Shown here one piece after another: positions 18,602-24,838 of a stretch of 64,000 nt of DNA (the first letter of the stretch is position 1; every line of letters begins with the position of its first letter). The stretch is from an uncultured Clostridia bacterium (GTDB lineage Bacteria; Bacillota; Clostridia; Christensenellales; Aristaeellaceae), in contig CAMJUL010000003.1 in NCBI GenBank assembly GCA_946408995.1, positions 37,366 to 101,365 on the forward strand, read 5' to 3'. Under the pieces are notes generated by a model. That model was not told the origin of the DNA, ran no database searches, and saw only the letters and a program-made list of their open reading frames with translations. The position numbers and the translations under genes were made by a program.

Positions 18602-18675
18602 CTGGGTGTAGCGCAGCTTGGTAGCGTGCTTGAATGGGGTTCAAGAGGCCGAGAGTTCAAATCTCTCCACCCAGA
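18602..18675 (+). tRNA. tRNA-Pro (anticodon GGG)
   Basis: A complete 74-base cloverleaf: 7-bp acceptor stem (CTGGGTG with CACCCAG), D stem GCGC/GCGT, anticodon stem CTTGA/TCAAG around loop ATGGGGT (anticodon GGG), T stem GAGAG/CTCTC with a TTCAAAT loop, and discriminator A. A CCA end is encoded at 18676-18678. Its last third is part of the attachment site of the integrative element, but the gene is intact because the element restores the same bases. Confidence 0.95.
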
Positions 18676-18702
18676 CCAACGCAAAAGCCTTGAAATCATT
18701 GG
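18656..18702 (+). repeat. attL: 47-bp direct repeat, copy 1 (tRNA-Pro 3' end)
   Basis: Runs from the T loop of tRNA-Pro, past CCA, into the left arm of the tRNA terminator. It is identical over 47 bp to 24839-24885; the bases just outside differ (A versus G on the right). This is the expected core of a tyrosine-integrase target in a tRNA gene. Confidence 0.92.
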
Positions 18703-18718
18703 ATTTCGGGGCTTTTTT
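18686..18718 (+). terminator. tRNA-Pro terminator, element-restored version
   Basis: A 12-bp stem (two G-U pairs) with loop ATTG followed by six T. The left arm belongs to the 47-bp core, the right arm to the element. See findings. Confidence 0.75.
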
Positions 18719-18735
18719 CTATGTGTAAAAAAGGC

Positions 18736-18757
18736 TTCCACCTCATTTTTTACCTCA
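18736..18757. repeat. Candidate integrase arm-type site near attL
   Basis: TTCCACCTCA, six bases, ACCTCA: two ACCTCA words with a 12-bp period (18740 and 18752). The same layout recurs near attR (24691-24712). The second word lies in the 3' end of the integrase gene. Confidence 0.5.
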
Positions 18758-19964
18758 TTTGTGCCGCATAGCGTTGAATCGTCCCTTCCATGCGGTCAGC
18801 GGATGCGCGTTTTTCGTCCGAAAGGATATAGGCGTAGATGTTCATTGTGGTCGATAAGCAAGAATGTCCAAGCGCCGTTTGCACCGCTTTCGCGCTATCC
18901 CCGTTCTCAATGCACAGGGCCGTAAAAGCATGACGCAGTGAATGAAAATGCGCTTCCGGCACTCCGATTTCAGCAAAGATTTTTTTAATCTGCTTGCGGA
19001 CGGAATTGTGGCAGAGATGCCCGCCGTACTCATTCGCAAAAATCAGGTCGTCAGGATTGCTCCATAGCTCCCCCGCTTTCATGCGCTGTTCTAATTGCCG
19101 TTTGCGCTCTTTTTCAAGCACCGCATTCATGGAAGCGGGAAGGCTCAGAATCCGTCTGGATTGTTTCGTCTTTAACGATTCAAGCCCATACGCTTTCTTG
19201 TTCCGATCGTATTGTAACTGTCTGTAAATTCGCAGCGTCATGCGCTCAGAATCCCAGCAGTCCCAGGAGAGACCCAGCAATTCCCCAATTCGCAGCCCCT
19301 CGAACAGCGCGAATTGAAAAAGGTTTTCCAGCGGATGCCCAACACATGCAGACAGGAAAGCGCTAATCTCTTTGTTATCCATTACCCGGATTTCCGAGGA
19401 TTGCTTGCCCGGAAGGATTTGTCTTTTACACTTGTCCATTGGGTTTACCGGGATCAAATTGTCTTGATATGCCCGTTTCAACAGCAGACCAAGCACAGAG
19501 GAAATGTCCCTCACCGTATGCGGGGAAAGGTCGCTCCGATTCAACGCCTTGTGAAAGTTGTCTATGTTTGCGGGAGTCAGTTTTTTTACTTTCACCTCTC
19601 CGAGCCGGGGCTTGATGTGAACACGGATAAACATTTCATACCTTGCGTATGAGTTTTGTTTCAGGCTTCCGTTGCTCACCCTTTCTGTTAACTCTTTAAG
19701 GTATTCGTCTGCCAACTCTCCAACGGTCGTTCCACTCTTGCGAACGTCCGCAAAGGATTGACCATCACACCTTTTTTTAAGCGCTTCTGCCTTTGATTTG
19801 CACTCCGGCAGTGTCTTTCCGTAAACAGACTTGCGGACCGCGTTTCCCATGCCGTCACCAAGGGAGAGCATACATTTCCAAGTGCCGTCTGCCCGTTGTG
19901 AAAAAGACCCTTCGCCATTCAAGCGCCGTCCAGGCGTTTTTGTAGCATCTTTAGTTTTAGGCAT
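18750..19964 (-). CDS. int: Tyrosine-type site-specific integrase
   Basis: 404-residue phage/ICE-type integrase. The N-terminal part (about 15-65, NGEGSFSQRADGTWKC) looks like an AP2-like arm-DNA-binding domain; a core-binding SAM-like domain follows (about 80-165), then the catalytic domain. Catalytic residues are visible: Arg in FEGLRIGELLGLSW (about 222), HSLRHAF, the GHS motif, and the Tyr nucleophile in MNIYAYIL (about 375). The gene lies 48 bp from attL and reads towards it, as is usual for elements in tRNA genes. The start ATG overlaps the preceding gene by eight bases with GAGG upstream, so the two are coupled. Confidence 0.95.
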   Translation of the reverse strand: MPKTKDATKTPGRRLNGEGSFSQRADGTWKCMLSLGDGMGNAVRKSVYGKTLPECKSKAEALKKRCDGQSFADVRKSGTTVGELADEYLKELTERVSNGSLKQNSYARYEMFIRVHIKPRLGEVKVKKLTPANIDNFHKALNRSDLSPHTVRDISSVLGLLLKRAYQDNLIPVNPMDKCKRQILPGKQSSEIRVMDNKEISAFLSACVGHPLENLFQFALFEGLRIGELLGLSWDCWDSERMTLRIYRQLQYDRNKKAYGLESLKTKQSRRILSLPASMNAVLEKERKRQLEQRMKAGELWSNPDDLIFANEYGGHLCHNSVRKQIKKIFAEIGVPEAHFHSLRHAFTALCIENGDSAKAVQTALGHSCLSTTMNIYAYILSDEKRASADRMEGTIQRYAAQMR

Positions 19965-20439
19965 TCGTTTTTCCTCTTTCCGTCAGATACTTTTGTTTCA
20001 GGTGTTCGCCCAGGCACATTGTGAAGAGAGCCACAGACGCAGCGGACATGTTTGCAACCTTCTCAGCCAAAGACGCAATTTCATCAATAGTTGCGTCCCC
20101 TTCCAGGCCGTAGAGGTCAACAGCTATGCGCTCAATGTGGTTCTGAGCGGACCGCAAAACCGACGAATCAATTTCCTGTTTTTCCAAAGCCAAAGCGCAG
20201 TTTCCGAGAAGGTCTCTCAGACCGTACAACTCAGCCGTGACATCTTCCGTGTCGATTGCAGGATCACTTTTGATATCAGCAGCAATCCGCTTTAGGTACT
20301 TCTCTGCACCGTCCACCCCTTGCCAGTCTATTTTATTCGATTCTGACATGAAACATGCCCAGTCGCTCAGACTCTCCGCAAGCACGGTCATCTCATCTGC
20401 AAGGTCTTTTTGACGTTTCGTCCTTTCCGCTTGTGTCAT
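19957..20439 (-). CDS. Hypothetical protein coupled to the integrase
   Basis: 160-residue soluble, mostly helical, acidic protein of unknown function. It has no signal peptide or membrane helix, and no motif I recognise. Segments such as KRQKDLADEMTVLAESLSDW and EIASLAEKVANMSAASVALF suggest long amphipathic helices. A strong AAGGAGGG box lies eight bases before the ATG. It is immediately upstream of int and overlaps it, so it may be an accessory factor of recombination or a regulator; that is inference from position only. A consensus-like promoter lies about 130 bases upstream. Confidence 0.75.
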   Translation of the reverse strand: MTQAERTKRQKDLADEMTVLAESLSDWACFMSESNKIDWQGVDGAEKYLKRIAADIKSDPAIDTEDVTAELYGLRDLLGNCALALEKQEIDSSVLRSAQNHIERIAVDLYGLEGDATIDEIASLAEKVANMSAASVALFTMCLGEHLKQKYLTERGKTNA

Positions 20440-20565
20440 CGTGTAATCCCTCCTTACTCATCCTATCAGATTTCCGGGTCTATGTGGCGCTTGTAACATT
20501 TTCCGGGGGAACGTCCCCCCAGCAGCGCCCCGATAAAAACTCTCCATCCTCCTTTCTGAATCAAG

Positions 20566-20594
20566 AGACTATCCCAAAATCATATATTTGTCAA
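20566..20594 (-). promoter_or_regulatory. Promoter of the integrase operon
   Basis: On the minus strand TTGACA (20589-20594), 17-bp spacer, TAGTCT (20566-20571). The roughly 120-base leader holds a GC hairpin (20505-20519) and a possible 29-codon leader reading frame (see findings). Confidence 0.6.
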
Positions 20595-20778
20595 CAGTGG
20601 ATCAGCGCCGCCCGCTTTTTGCAGATGGATGAATAAAGGGTTACAACCCATTGCATTTTTCTATTTTGGTAAATACTGGAATTGTTACGAAGTCCCCAGG
20701 TGTTCCATTCACAAAAAAGGACAGATATAATAAAAACCACCGTGACAAACGGAATAAATGCGCGAAAGGATCGAGAAC

Positions 20779-21000
20779 ATGAGCGAACAAAACAACACCC
20801 TCCCCCGCATGTTGGATGCCCGCCAGGTCATGAAGGAGTACGGTTTCAGCCGTCCATTGACCTACAAGTTGTTGAACAACCCCGCAGCAGGAGCCGTCCG
20901 CATAGGCCCCCGCCGTATCTACATGCAACGGGATATGCTGGAGGAGTGGATCCGGCAGCAGTCCGAAGCCCAGCGGAGCGGAAGGGGGATTGACCGTTGA
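20779..21000 (+). CDS. Small helix-turn-helix (excisionase/AlpA-like) DNA-binding protein
   Basis: 73-residue protein with a winged-HTH of the excisionase/MerR-like type: MLDARQVMKEYGFSRPLTYK forms the helix-turn-helix and IGPRRIYMQRDMLEEWIRQQ the following strand and helix. Such proteins act as recombination directionality factors or repressors in small integrative elements. The ATG with AAAGGA eight bases upstream is preferred over an ATG seven codons earlier. It is divergent from the integrase operon and overlaps the next gene by a TTGA junction. The role as Xis is inferred. Confidence 0.75.
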   Translation: MSEQNNTLPRMLDARQVMKEYGFSRPLTYKLLNNPAAGAVRIGPRRIYMQRDMLEEWIRQQSEAQRSGRGIDR

Positions 21001-21773
21001 CCGAAACAGCCCAGGCCGAGGAAAAGATCCTTAATGCGCTGGAGGTCCAGGGCATATCAGACAGCCCCGCAGTGAAAAAGCGTGTCCGTGAACTGTTGAG
21101 CCGCAGCACGTTTGAAACCGTGATGGGGTGGGTGTTCAGCAATCAGGCAGTATTCACCAGCACCACCAGCCCAGCGCCCGCCCCCACATGGTCACCTGCT
21201 CCGGCACGGACAGCAAACACCCCGAAGCCCTCCCCTGTCATCGTGGAAACCTCCACAGCAGATCAGACAACGGCCCGGACGGGGGGAGCGTATGAACCGC
21301 CAGATCCCAGCATTTCCAACTATATTGCGGCTTATGCTTGCACATATAGCGAAAAAGAGCGTAATGGAATTAGGGCTAAACTCAAATATTCTCACTCTCT
21401 AGCACTCAAAACAGGCCGGGCTCTTTTCGGCAGTGCGGACAAAATGTCTTTTTCATGCCCCTTCTGTAAACAACCGGATGCAAGATGCACCATCAGCCCA
21501 GAAAGCCTAAGAACCTACTTTGTATGCTCTGCTTGCGGCTTTAAAGGGGATCTTGCAAATTACATCGGAAGGAGCGCAGGACGGACAGGGCGAACGGCCC
21601 AGGACTTTCTACCCGCCGAAGCAACAGCGGCCTTTCTGGATGATGATGCCTATCCCCCCGAATGGTATTCGGAATGGGAACAAACAAACCCCAAAGGGAT
21701 GCCCAGCGAAAAGTTAGTCAGTTTGACTAATTTCTTGCGAGAAAAGTTGTGCGGTATTTTGCCAAGCAATTAA
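20997..21773 (+). CDS. Primase-type zinc-finger protein without a visible catalytic domain
   Basis: 258-residue protein. The N-terminal half (1-85) is helical followed by a Pro/Thr/Ala-rich linker (about 50-100). The second half holds a zinc ribbon similar to the CHC2 finger of DnaG-type primases: CPFCKQPDARC, then about 20 residues later FVCSACGFKGDLANYIGR. The TOPRIM or other polymerase domain of a primase does not follow; the protein ends about 75 residues later. The start is TTG within the stop of the HTH gene (TTGA), with AGGGGG eight bases upstream. Next to it is the iteron-like region, which suggests a role in element replication. That is inference. Confidence 0.7.
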   Translation: MTETAQAEEKILNALEVQGISDSPAVKKRVRELLSRSTFETVMGWVFSNQAVFTSTTSPAPAPTWSPAPARTANTPKPSPVIVETSTADQTTARTGGAYEPPDPSISNYIAAYACTYSEKERNGIRAKLKYSHSLALKTGRALFGSADKMSFSCPFCKQPDARCTISPESLRTYFVCSACGFKGDLANYIGRSAGRTGRTAQDFLPAEATAAFLDDDAYPPEWYSEWEQTNPKGMPSEKLVSLTNFLREKLCGILPSN

Positions 21774-21845
21774 AGGAGTTTTCCCATTTGTGCCGAATAG
21801 AATATTCTTTATATTCAACTTACTTGAAATATATGTATATTAATA

Positions 21846-21937
21846 CTAGGAACTAGGAACTAGGATATACTTAGAACTATAACATTGTTAGTTATTAATA
21901 TACAATGTTTGTTCCGGGGGAACCCTAGTTCCTAGTT
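21846..21937. repeat. Iteron-like repeats and nested inverted repeats (possible replication origin)
   Basis: CTAGGAA repeated with a 7-bp period (21846-21864), an exact 14-bp inverted copy at 21924-21937, and between them an A+T-rich stretch with a smaller inverted repeat (AACATTGT 21881-21888, ACAATGTT 21902-21909). It directly follows the zinc-finger gene. No protein is encoded here. Confidence 0.5.
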
Positions 21938-21954
21938 TCCAAGGAGATGACCGC

Positions 21955-22191
21955 ATGACCGAAAAGGTATTCAGCACCCCCACCGGGAACGCCAGCGCCC
22001 AGGACAGACAGACGGCGCTTTTGCACCAGTACTCCCAGCTTTCCGAACGAGGACAGCTGAGCGTCCTTCTCATGGTCCGGGCCATAGCCCGTCAGGAAGA
22101 GCGGGAGCGGAAAAAGGCTCAGGATCAGGAGAAGCCGAAGCGGAAACGGAAAACGTCAGAACCGGAAAGGGAAATGACGTTTCTGGAGTAA
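21955..22191 (+). CDS. Small charged hypothetical protein
   Basis: 78-residue protein of unknown function. The first half is ordinary (TEKVFSTPTGNASAQDRQTA), and includes a helix LHQYSQLSERGQLSVLLMVR that may be amphipathic. The last third is very basic and Lys/Glu-rich (QEKPKRKRKTSEPEREM), which could contact nucleic acid. A clear AAGGAG box lies eight bases before the ATG, so translation is likely. It follows the iteron-like region and lies in the same direction as the zinc-finger gene. Confidence 0.6.
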   Translation: MTEKVFSTPTGNASAQDRQTALLHQYSQLSERGQLSVLLMVRAIARQEERERKKAQDQEKPKRKRKTSEPEREMTFLE

Positions 22192-22270
22192 ATGGGACGG
22201 GGAGCCGTAAACGAGCGGTCCCCCGCTTTCTTTTTGCCCCTCAAAAGCAGAGCGCAAGACAGGAACCCCC

Positions 22271-22292
22271 GTTTTGTCAAATTTGACAAAAC
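22271..22292. promoter_or_regulatory. 22-bp perfect palindrome upstream of the resolvase gene
   Basis: Each 11-base half reads GTTTTGTCAAA and its exact complement. It has no T-run, so it is not a terminator. A resolvase-binding (res) subsite or an operator would fit. The 22192-22476 gap also holds a direct repeat AGTGTTTCA (22308-22316, 22357-22365) and the resolvase promoter. Confidence 0.55.
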
Positions 22293-22416
22293 GATATTGT
22301 CCCCGAGAGTGTTTCAATAGGGCATACTCCAATGACATTCTGAAATGTTCTGGAAAAGTGTTTCACAGAGGTTCAAAAAAAATATTGCAATATGTCAAAA
22401 TAATTACTATATCCTA

Positions 22417-22446
22417 TTGACACATTTCCTCTGTTTGGTGTAGAAT
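22417..22446 (+). promoter_or_regulatory. Promoter of the serine resolvase gene
   Basis: TTGACA (22417-22422), 18-bp spacer, TAGAAT (22441-22446). The gene starts 30 bases downstream, with AGAGGAG in between. Confidence 0.7.
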
Positions 22447-22476
22447 GATACCATCAAGCGAGAGGAGCGGAAGATC

Positions 22477-23070
22477 ATGGCGAACGTTGGATATATCCGG
22501 GTCAGCACCGAAGGCCAGAATACGGCAAGGCAGGATTCCAAAGTCCGGGAGATGTGTGATAAAGTGTTTACGGAAAAGATTTCAGGGAAAAACACCAACC
22601 GCCCCGAGTTGCAGAAAATGTTGGAGTATGTTCGTGAGGGGGACACCGTGATAGTAGAAAGCTACAGCCGTTTCAGCCGGAACACCAAGGACCTGTTGGA
22701 GTTGGTATCCGAGTTGGAGGAAAAAGGCGTCGCTTTCATCTCACTCAAGGAGAATGTGGACACGACAACCCCACAGGGGAAACTGATCTTTACCGTGTTC
22801 GCGGGGCTTGCCCAGTTTGAGAGGGAGCAGACGTTGCAGAGGCAAGCAGAAGGAATTGCCGAAGCCAAACGGGAAGATGCCGCACTTAAAGCAGCAGGAC
22901 AGCAAGCCAAGCACTATAAAGGCCGGAAGCCGATAGAGGTTGATTCAGGAGCGTTTGAGGCTGAATGCAGACGCTGGAGAGCAGGAGAGCAGACCGCCAA
23001 GGAGACAATGGAGCGTCTCAGTTTAAAACCAAATACCTTTTACCGGAAGGTTAAAGAAGCGGGGATATAA
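22477..23070 (+). CDS. Serine recombinase (resolvase/invertase family)
   Basis: 197-residue small serine recombinase. The catalytic domain starts VGYIRVSTEGQNTARQ with the nucleophile Ser at about residue 10, continues with the ESYSRFSRN motif (family DRxxR-type region), and ends in AGLAQFEREQTLQR before helix E. The C-terminal 50 residues are a short HTH (TAKETMERLSLKPNTFYRKV). Such enzymes resolve plasmid or transposon multimers, or invert DNA. AGAGGAG precedes the ATG. Its presence beside a tyrosine integrase is unusual for so small an element and points to a replicating, multimer-forming stage. Confidence 0.93.
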   Translation: MANVGYIRVSTEGQNTARQDSKVREMCDKVFTEKISGKNTNRPELQKMLEYVREGDTVIVESYSRFSRNTKDLLELVSELEEKGVAFISLKENVDTTTPQGKLIFTVFAGLAQFEREQTLQRQAEGIAEAKREDAALKAAGQQAKHYKGRKPIEVDSGAFEAECRRWRAGEQTAKETMERLSLKPNTFYRKVKEAGI

Positions 23071-23083
23071 ACTCCGCTTTTTT
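23058..23083 (+). terminator. Terminator of the resolvase gene
   Basis: AGCGGGG against CTCCGCT (one G-T pair), overlapping the stop codon, followed by TTTTTT. Confidence 0.65.
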
Positions 23084-23184
23084 CATGCTCTCCCCGCTGG
23101 AGGGACCGCAGGACCGGGGAACGGGAGCGGGAGCCAGGACCAGCCGGAAAGAGACGGTGTAATGTATTACAAAGTACCTTGTTA

Positions 23185-23213
23185 TTGACAATACAAGCAG
23201 GTTATGGTATAAT
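23185..23213 (+). promoter_or_regulatory. Perfect consensus promoter inside the element
   Basis: TTGACA (23185-23190), exactly 17 bp, TATAAT (23208-23213). It reads into about 500 bases without a convincing protein-coding gene on the plus strand. Confidence 0.75.
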
Positions 23214-23219
23214 GTTAGT

Positions 23220-23362
23220 TGAGCAGAGGCGCTCACTGTTTGCCAAGGGGCCGATAATTCATCCTCTCCTGTTTTCCCTTTCGCAGCGCCGGGGAGCCGC
23301 TTCTCCCAAGCGCGGGGGCCGCCCGTGCGGACCGGATCATACCGGGGGCGGCTCCCTTTTCA
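23220..23362 (+). ncRNA. Candidate structured RNA of the integrative element
   Basis: Begins just after a perfect promoter. A nested hairpin (GCGC + GGGAG stem with CTCCC + GCGC, 23286-23313) is followed by a second hairpin (GCCGCCC 23318-23324 with GGGCGGC 23346-23352, inner CCGG/CCGG) and a TCCCTTTT tract, which looks like an intrinsic terminator. No good ribosome site or start codon is in the stretch. Alternatives are a long leader of the gene at 23718 or a chance G+C-rich patch. No known RNA family is recognised. Confidence 0.4.
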
Positions 23363-23458
23363 TACCAGCCCCGTTTTTTATTCGCCGCAAAGAATTTTCC
23401 GGCTGTCTCCCCGGATGCAGTCCCCCAGGCGCATTTATTCCGTGTTGTGCACTCACAA

Positions 23459-23487
23459 GACGAAAGCGTCGCGAATTTCGCGTTTTT
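23459..23487 (+). terminator. Tandem hairpins with T-run, ORF-less region
   Basis: GACG-AAAG-CGTC is followed at once by CGCGA-ATT-TCGCG and TTTTT. It may end a transcript from the promoter at 23185. The rest of the 23071-23717 gap holds a copy of the duplicated module described separately; nothing else is clear. Confidence 0.4.
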
Positions 23488-23619
23488 CCAGAGCACCCTA
23501 TGAAACACACCACCCCGAAGGGAAGGCCGAATGTCGGCAGAATTTCCGCATGAACACAGGGCATTCCGAAAAACGCACAGAAACGCCCCTGTTTTCGTTT
23601 TTCCACAAAGCATGACCAT

Positions 23620-23665
23620 TTTATCGTCCGAGAATGACGAAAGCCCTTCTACCCCCTTAAAAATG
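23620..23665 (+). repeat. Duplicated 46-bp module, copy 1
   Basis: TTTATCGTCCGAG-x-ATG, 15 bases, then CCCCCTTAAAA. The same words at the same spacing recur at 24467-24511. This copy lies 53 bases upstream of the 82-residue protein gene. Confidence 0.6.
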
Positions 23666-23717
23666 CCAAATTTAGACATTTGAAAGTCAAAGTCAGTCAA
23701 AGAAAGGACAGTTCACT

Positions 23718-23966
23718 ATGCAAATGGACCTTACGCCCGCCGATTGGGCGATGTTGAAACGGATCATGTCAAACGGAATTTTCGTTTTGGACAGAACAAA
23801 TAAAATCATCAGCAAGGACCGAACAGTCACCGCCGAGATTCCCAAGGAATTGTTTGACCAAGTGAAGAACATCCTCCAGCAGAGCGGATACCAACTGATA
23901 GACAGGGACTCTCACAAGCTGGAGGATATCACCGGGGGAGCAATTTCCAGGATGCTGGAGGTATAA
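23718..23966 (+). CDS. Hypothetical protein of the integrative element
   Basis: 82-residue soluble protein of unknown function. It contains a strand-rich stretch (NGIFVLDRTNKIISKDRTVT) and a helix KELFDQVKNILQQSGYQLID. There are no cysteines, membrane helices or signal peptide. AAAGGA lies nine bases before the ATG, so translation is likely. The following HTH gene starts four bases after its stop with a GGAGG located inside this gene's end, so the two form a pair. Possible roles (antitoxin-like, regulator) cannot be supported from sequence. Confidence 0.65.
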   Translation: MQMDLTPADWAMLKRIMSNGIFVLDRTNKIISKDRTVTAEIPKELFDQVKNILQQSGYQLIDRDSHKLEDITGGAISRMLEV

Positions 23967-23970
23967 GCCC

Positions 23971-24258
23971 TTGAAAACGTACAAGTTGCCGTCCGGGCCC
24001 GTTACGCTCTATGATACAGCGGATGCCGCCCGTATGCTCCAGGTCTCTACCCGGACCGTCTGGAATTTGGTCCACCGTGGCAGGATCAGAGCCGAGAAAG
24101 TGGGCGGCTCAAAATGGATGTTTACCGAGTCAGCGCTTGCGGAGTATCTCCAGGGGAAAGCAGCCAAGCGCCCCAAGCAGATGCACCGCTACCACCGGGA
24201 CGAAGAAGCATCAGAGGATGGACCCTTTATCCGGGAGAATGAGGAGACGCTTTTTTGA
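23971..24258 (+). CDS. Excisionase-type helix-turn-helix protein
   Basis: 95-residue DNA-binding protein with a MerR/excisionase-like winged helix: DTADAARMLQVSTRTVWNLV forms the HTH and VGGSKWMFTESALAEYL the wing and following helix. The basic linker KAAKRPKQMHRYHRDE and an acidic tail follow. The start is TTG with GGAGG nine bases upstream; no ATG is suitably placed. It is the gene nearest attR. Either this or the first HTH protein could be the directionality factor that drives excision; the sequence does not decide which. Confidence 0.75.
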   Translation: MKTYKLPSGPVTLYDTADAARMLQVSTRTVWNLVHRGRIRAEKVGGSKWMFTESALAEYLQGKAAKRPKQMHRYHRDEEASEDGPFIRENEETLF

Positions 24259-24286
24259 TAGGCTCCCATCATACAAGCCGATTTTT

Positions 24287-24313
24287 GGCAAAACCTCATT
24301 TTGAGGTTTTGCC
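24287..24313. promoter_or_regulatory. 12-bp perfect hairpin/operator after the HTH gene
   Basis: GGCAAAACCTCA (24287-24298) is followed by TTT and its exact complement (24302-24313). No T-run follows on either strand, so it is not a standard terminator. It also contains the ACCTCA word found in the candidate arm sites. Confidence 0.45.
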
Positions 24314-24432
24314 ACTCCTTCCCATCCCCGCCCGTATGGAGCCGATGCTAAATATATCACGTCCGTTTGATAAATGTACAACCTCAAGTAAATGCAAGAT
24401 ATAACTCAATTCGCCGTAAACGCCATTTATTT

Positions 24433-24456
24433 GCCGTTTGACGGCTTTTTCCTTTT
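24433..24456 (+). terminator. Intrinsic terminator near the right end of the element
   Basis: GCCGT-TTG-ACGGC followed by TTTTTCCTTTTT. The rest of the 24259-24838 gap holds a hairpin, a module copy and a candidate arm site, with no gene. Confidence 0.6.
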
Positions 24457-24466
24457 TAGTGTGCAG

Positions 24467-24511
24467 TTTATCGTCCGAGCATGGAAAAACGCAGGAAGCC
24501 CCCTTAAAATG
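24467..24511 (+). repeat. Duplicated 46-bp module, copy 2
   Basis: TTTATCGTCCGAG-x-ATG and CCCCCTTAAAA with the same 15-base interval as copy 1 at 23620. It is not followed by a gene; the interval bases differ between copies. Confidence 0.6.
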
Positions 24512-24690
24512 GTAAATACAGCATAGTCCGAAAGAACGAGGAGAAAAGACAAAATAGAAACGGTTAGAGATATTGAACTATGACGGGGACGGGAAGGAAT
24601 TACCTACCGCCGTTTGTTCCAAACAAACTGAATCCTATGGAATTATTTGTCAGTGGAATTGGAAAAGAGTGGAAAGCATCCGCACATCAT

Positions 24691-24712
24691 TTCCACCTCA
24701 ATTTATACCTCA
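24691..24712. repeat. Candidate integrase arm-type site near attR
   Basis: TTCCACCTCA, six bases, ACCTCA, matching the site at 18736-18757 in the same orientation with the same 12-bp period. Confidence 0.5.
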
Positions 24713-24838
24713 GTTACATAAAAAACGCATTTGACGTGTTCACAAATAGTTGACTAATGGAAATGGGAGTCCTTGATTTTCAAGGGCTCCCTGTAAACAT
24801 ATCAGACGAAAAACACACAGAAAATGGTCTGCCGCTCT

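Noticed and set aside
21846..21864. CRISPR-like repeat
   Set aside because: Period 7 bp with no spacers; better explained as iterons. No cas gene in the window.
23233..23700. Minus-strand 155-codon reading frame in the ORF-less part of the element
   Set aside because: No ribosome binding site, composition unlike the element's genes, and it covers the hairpins of the plus-strand RNA candidate. It may be an accidental open frame over a conserved non-coding region.
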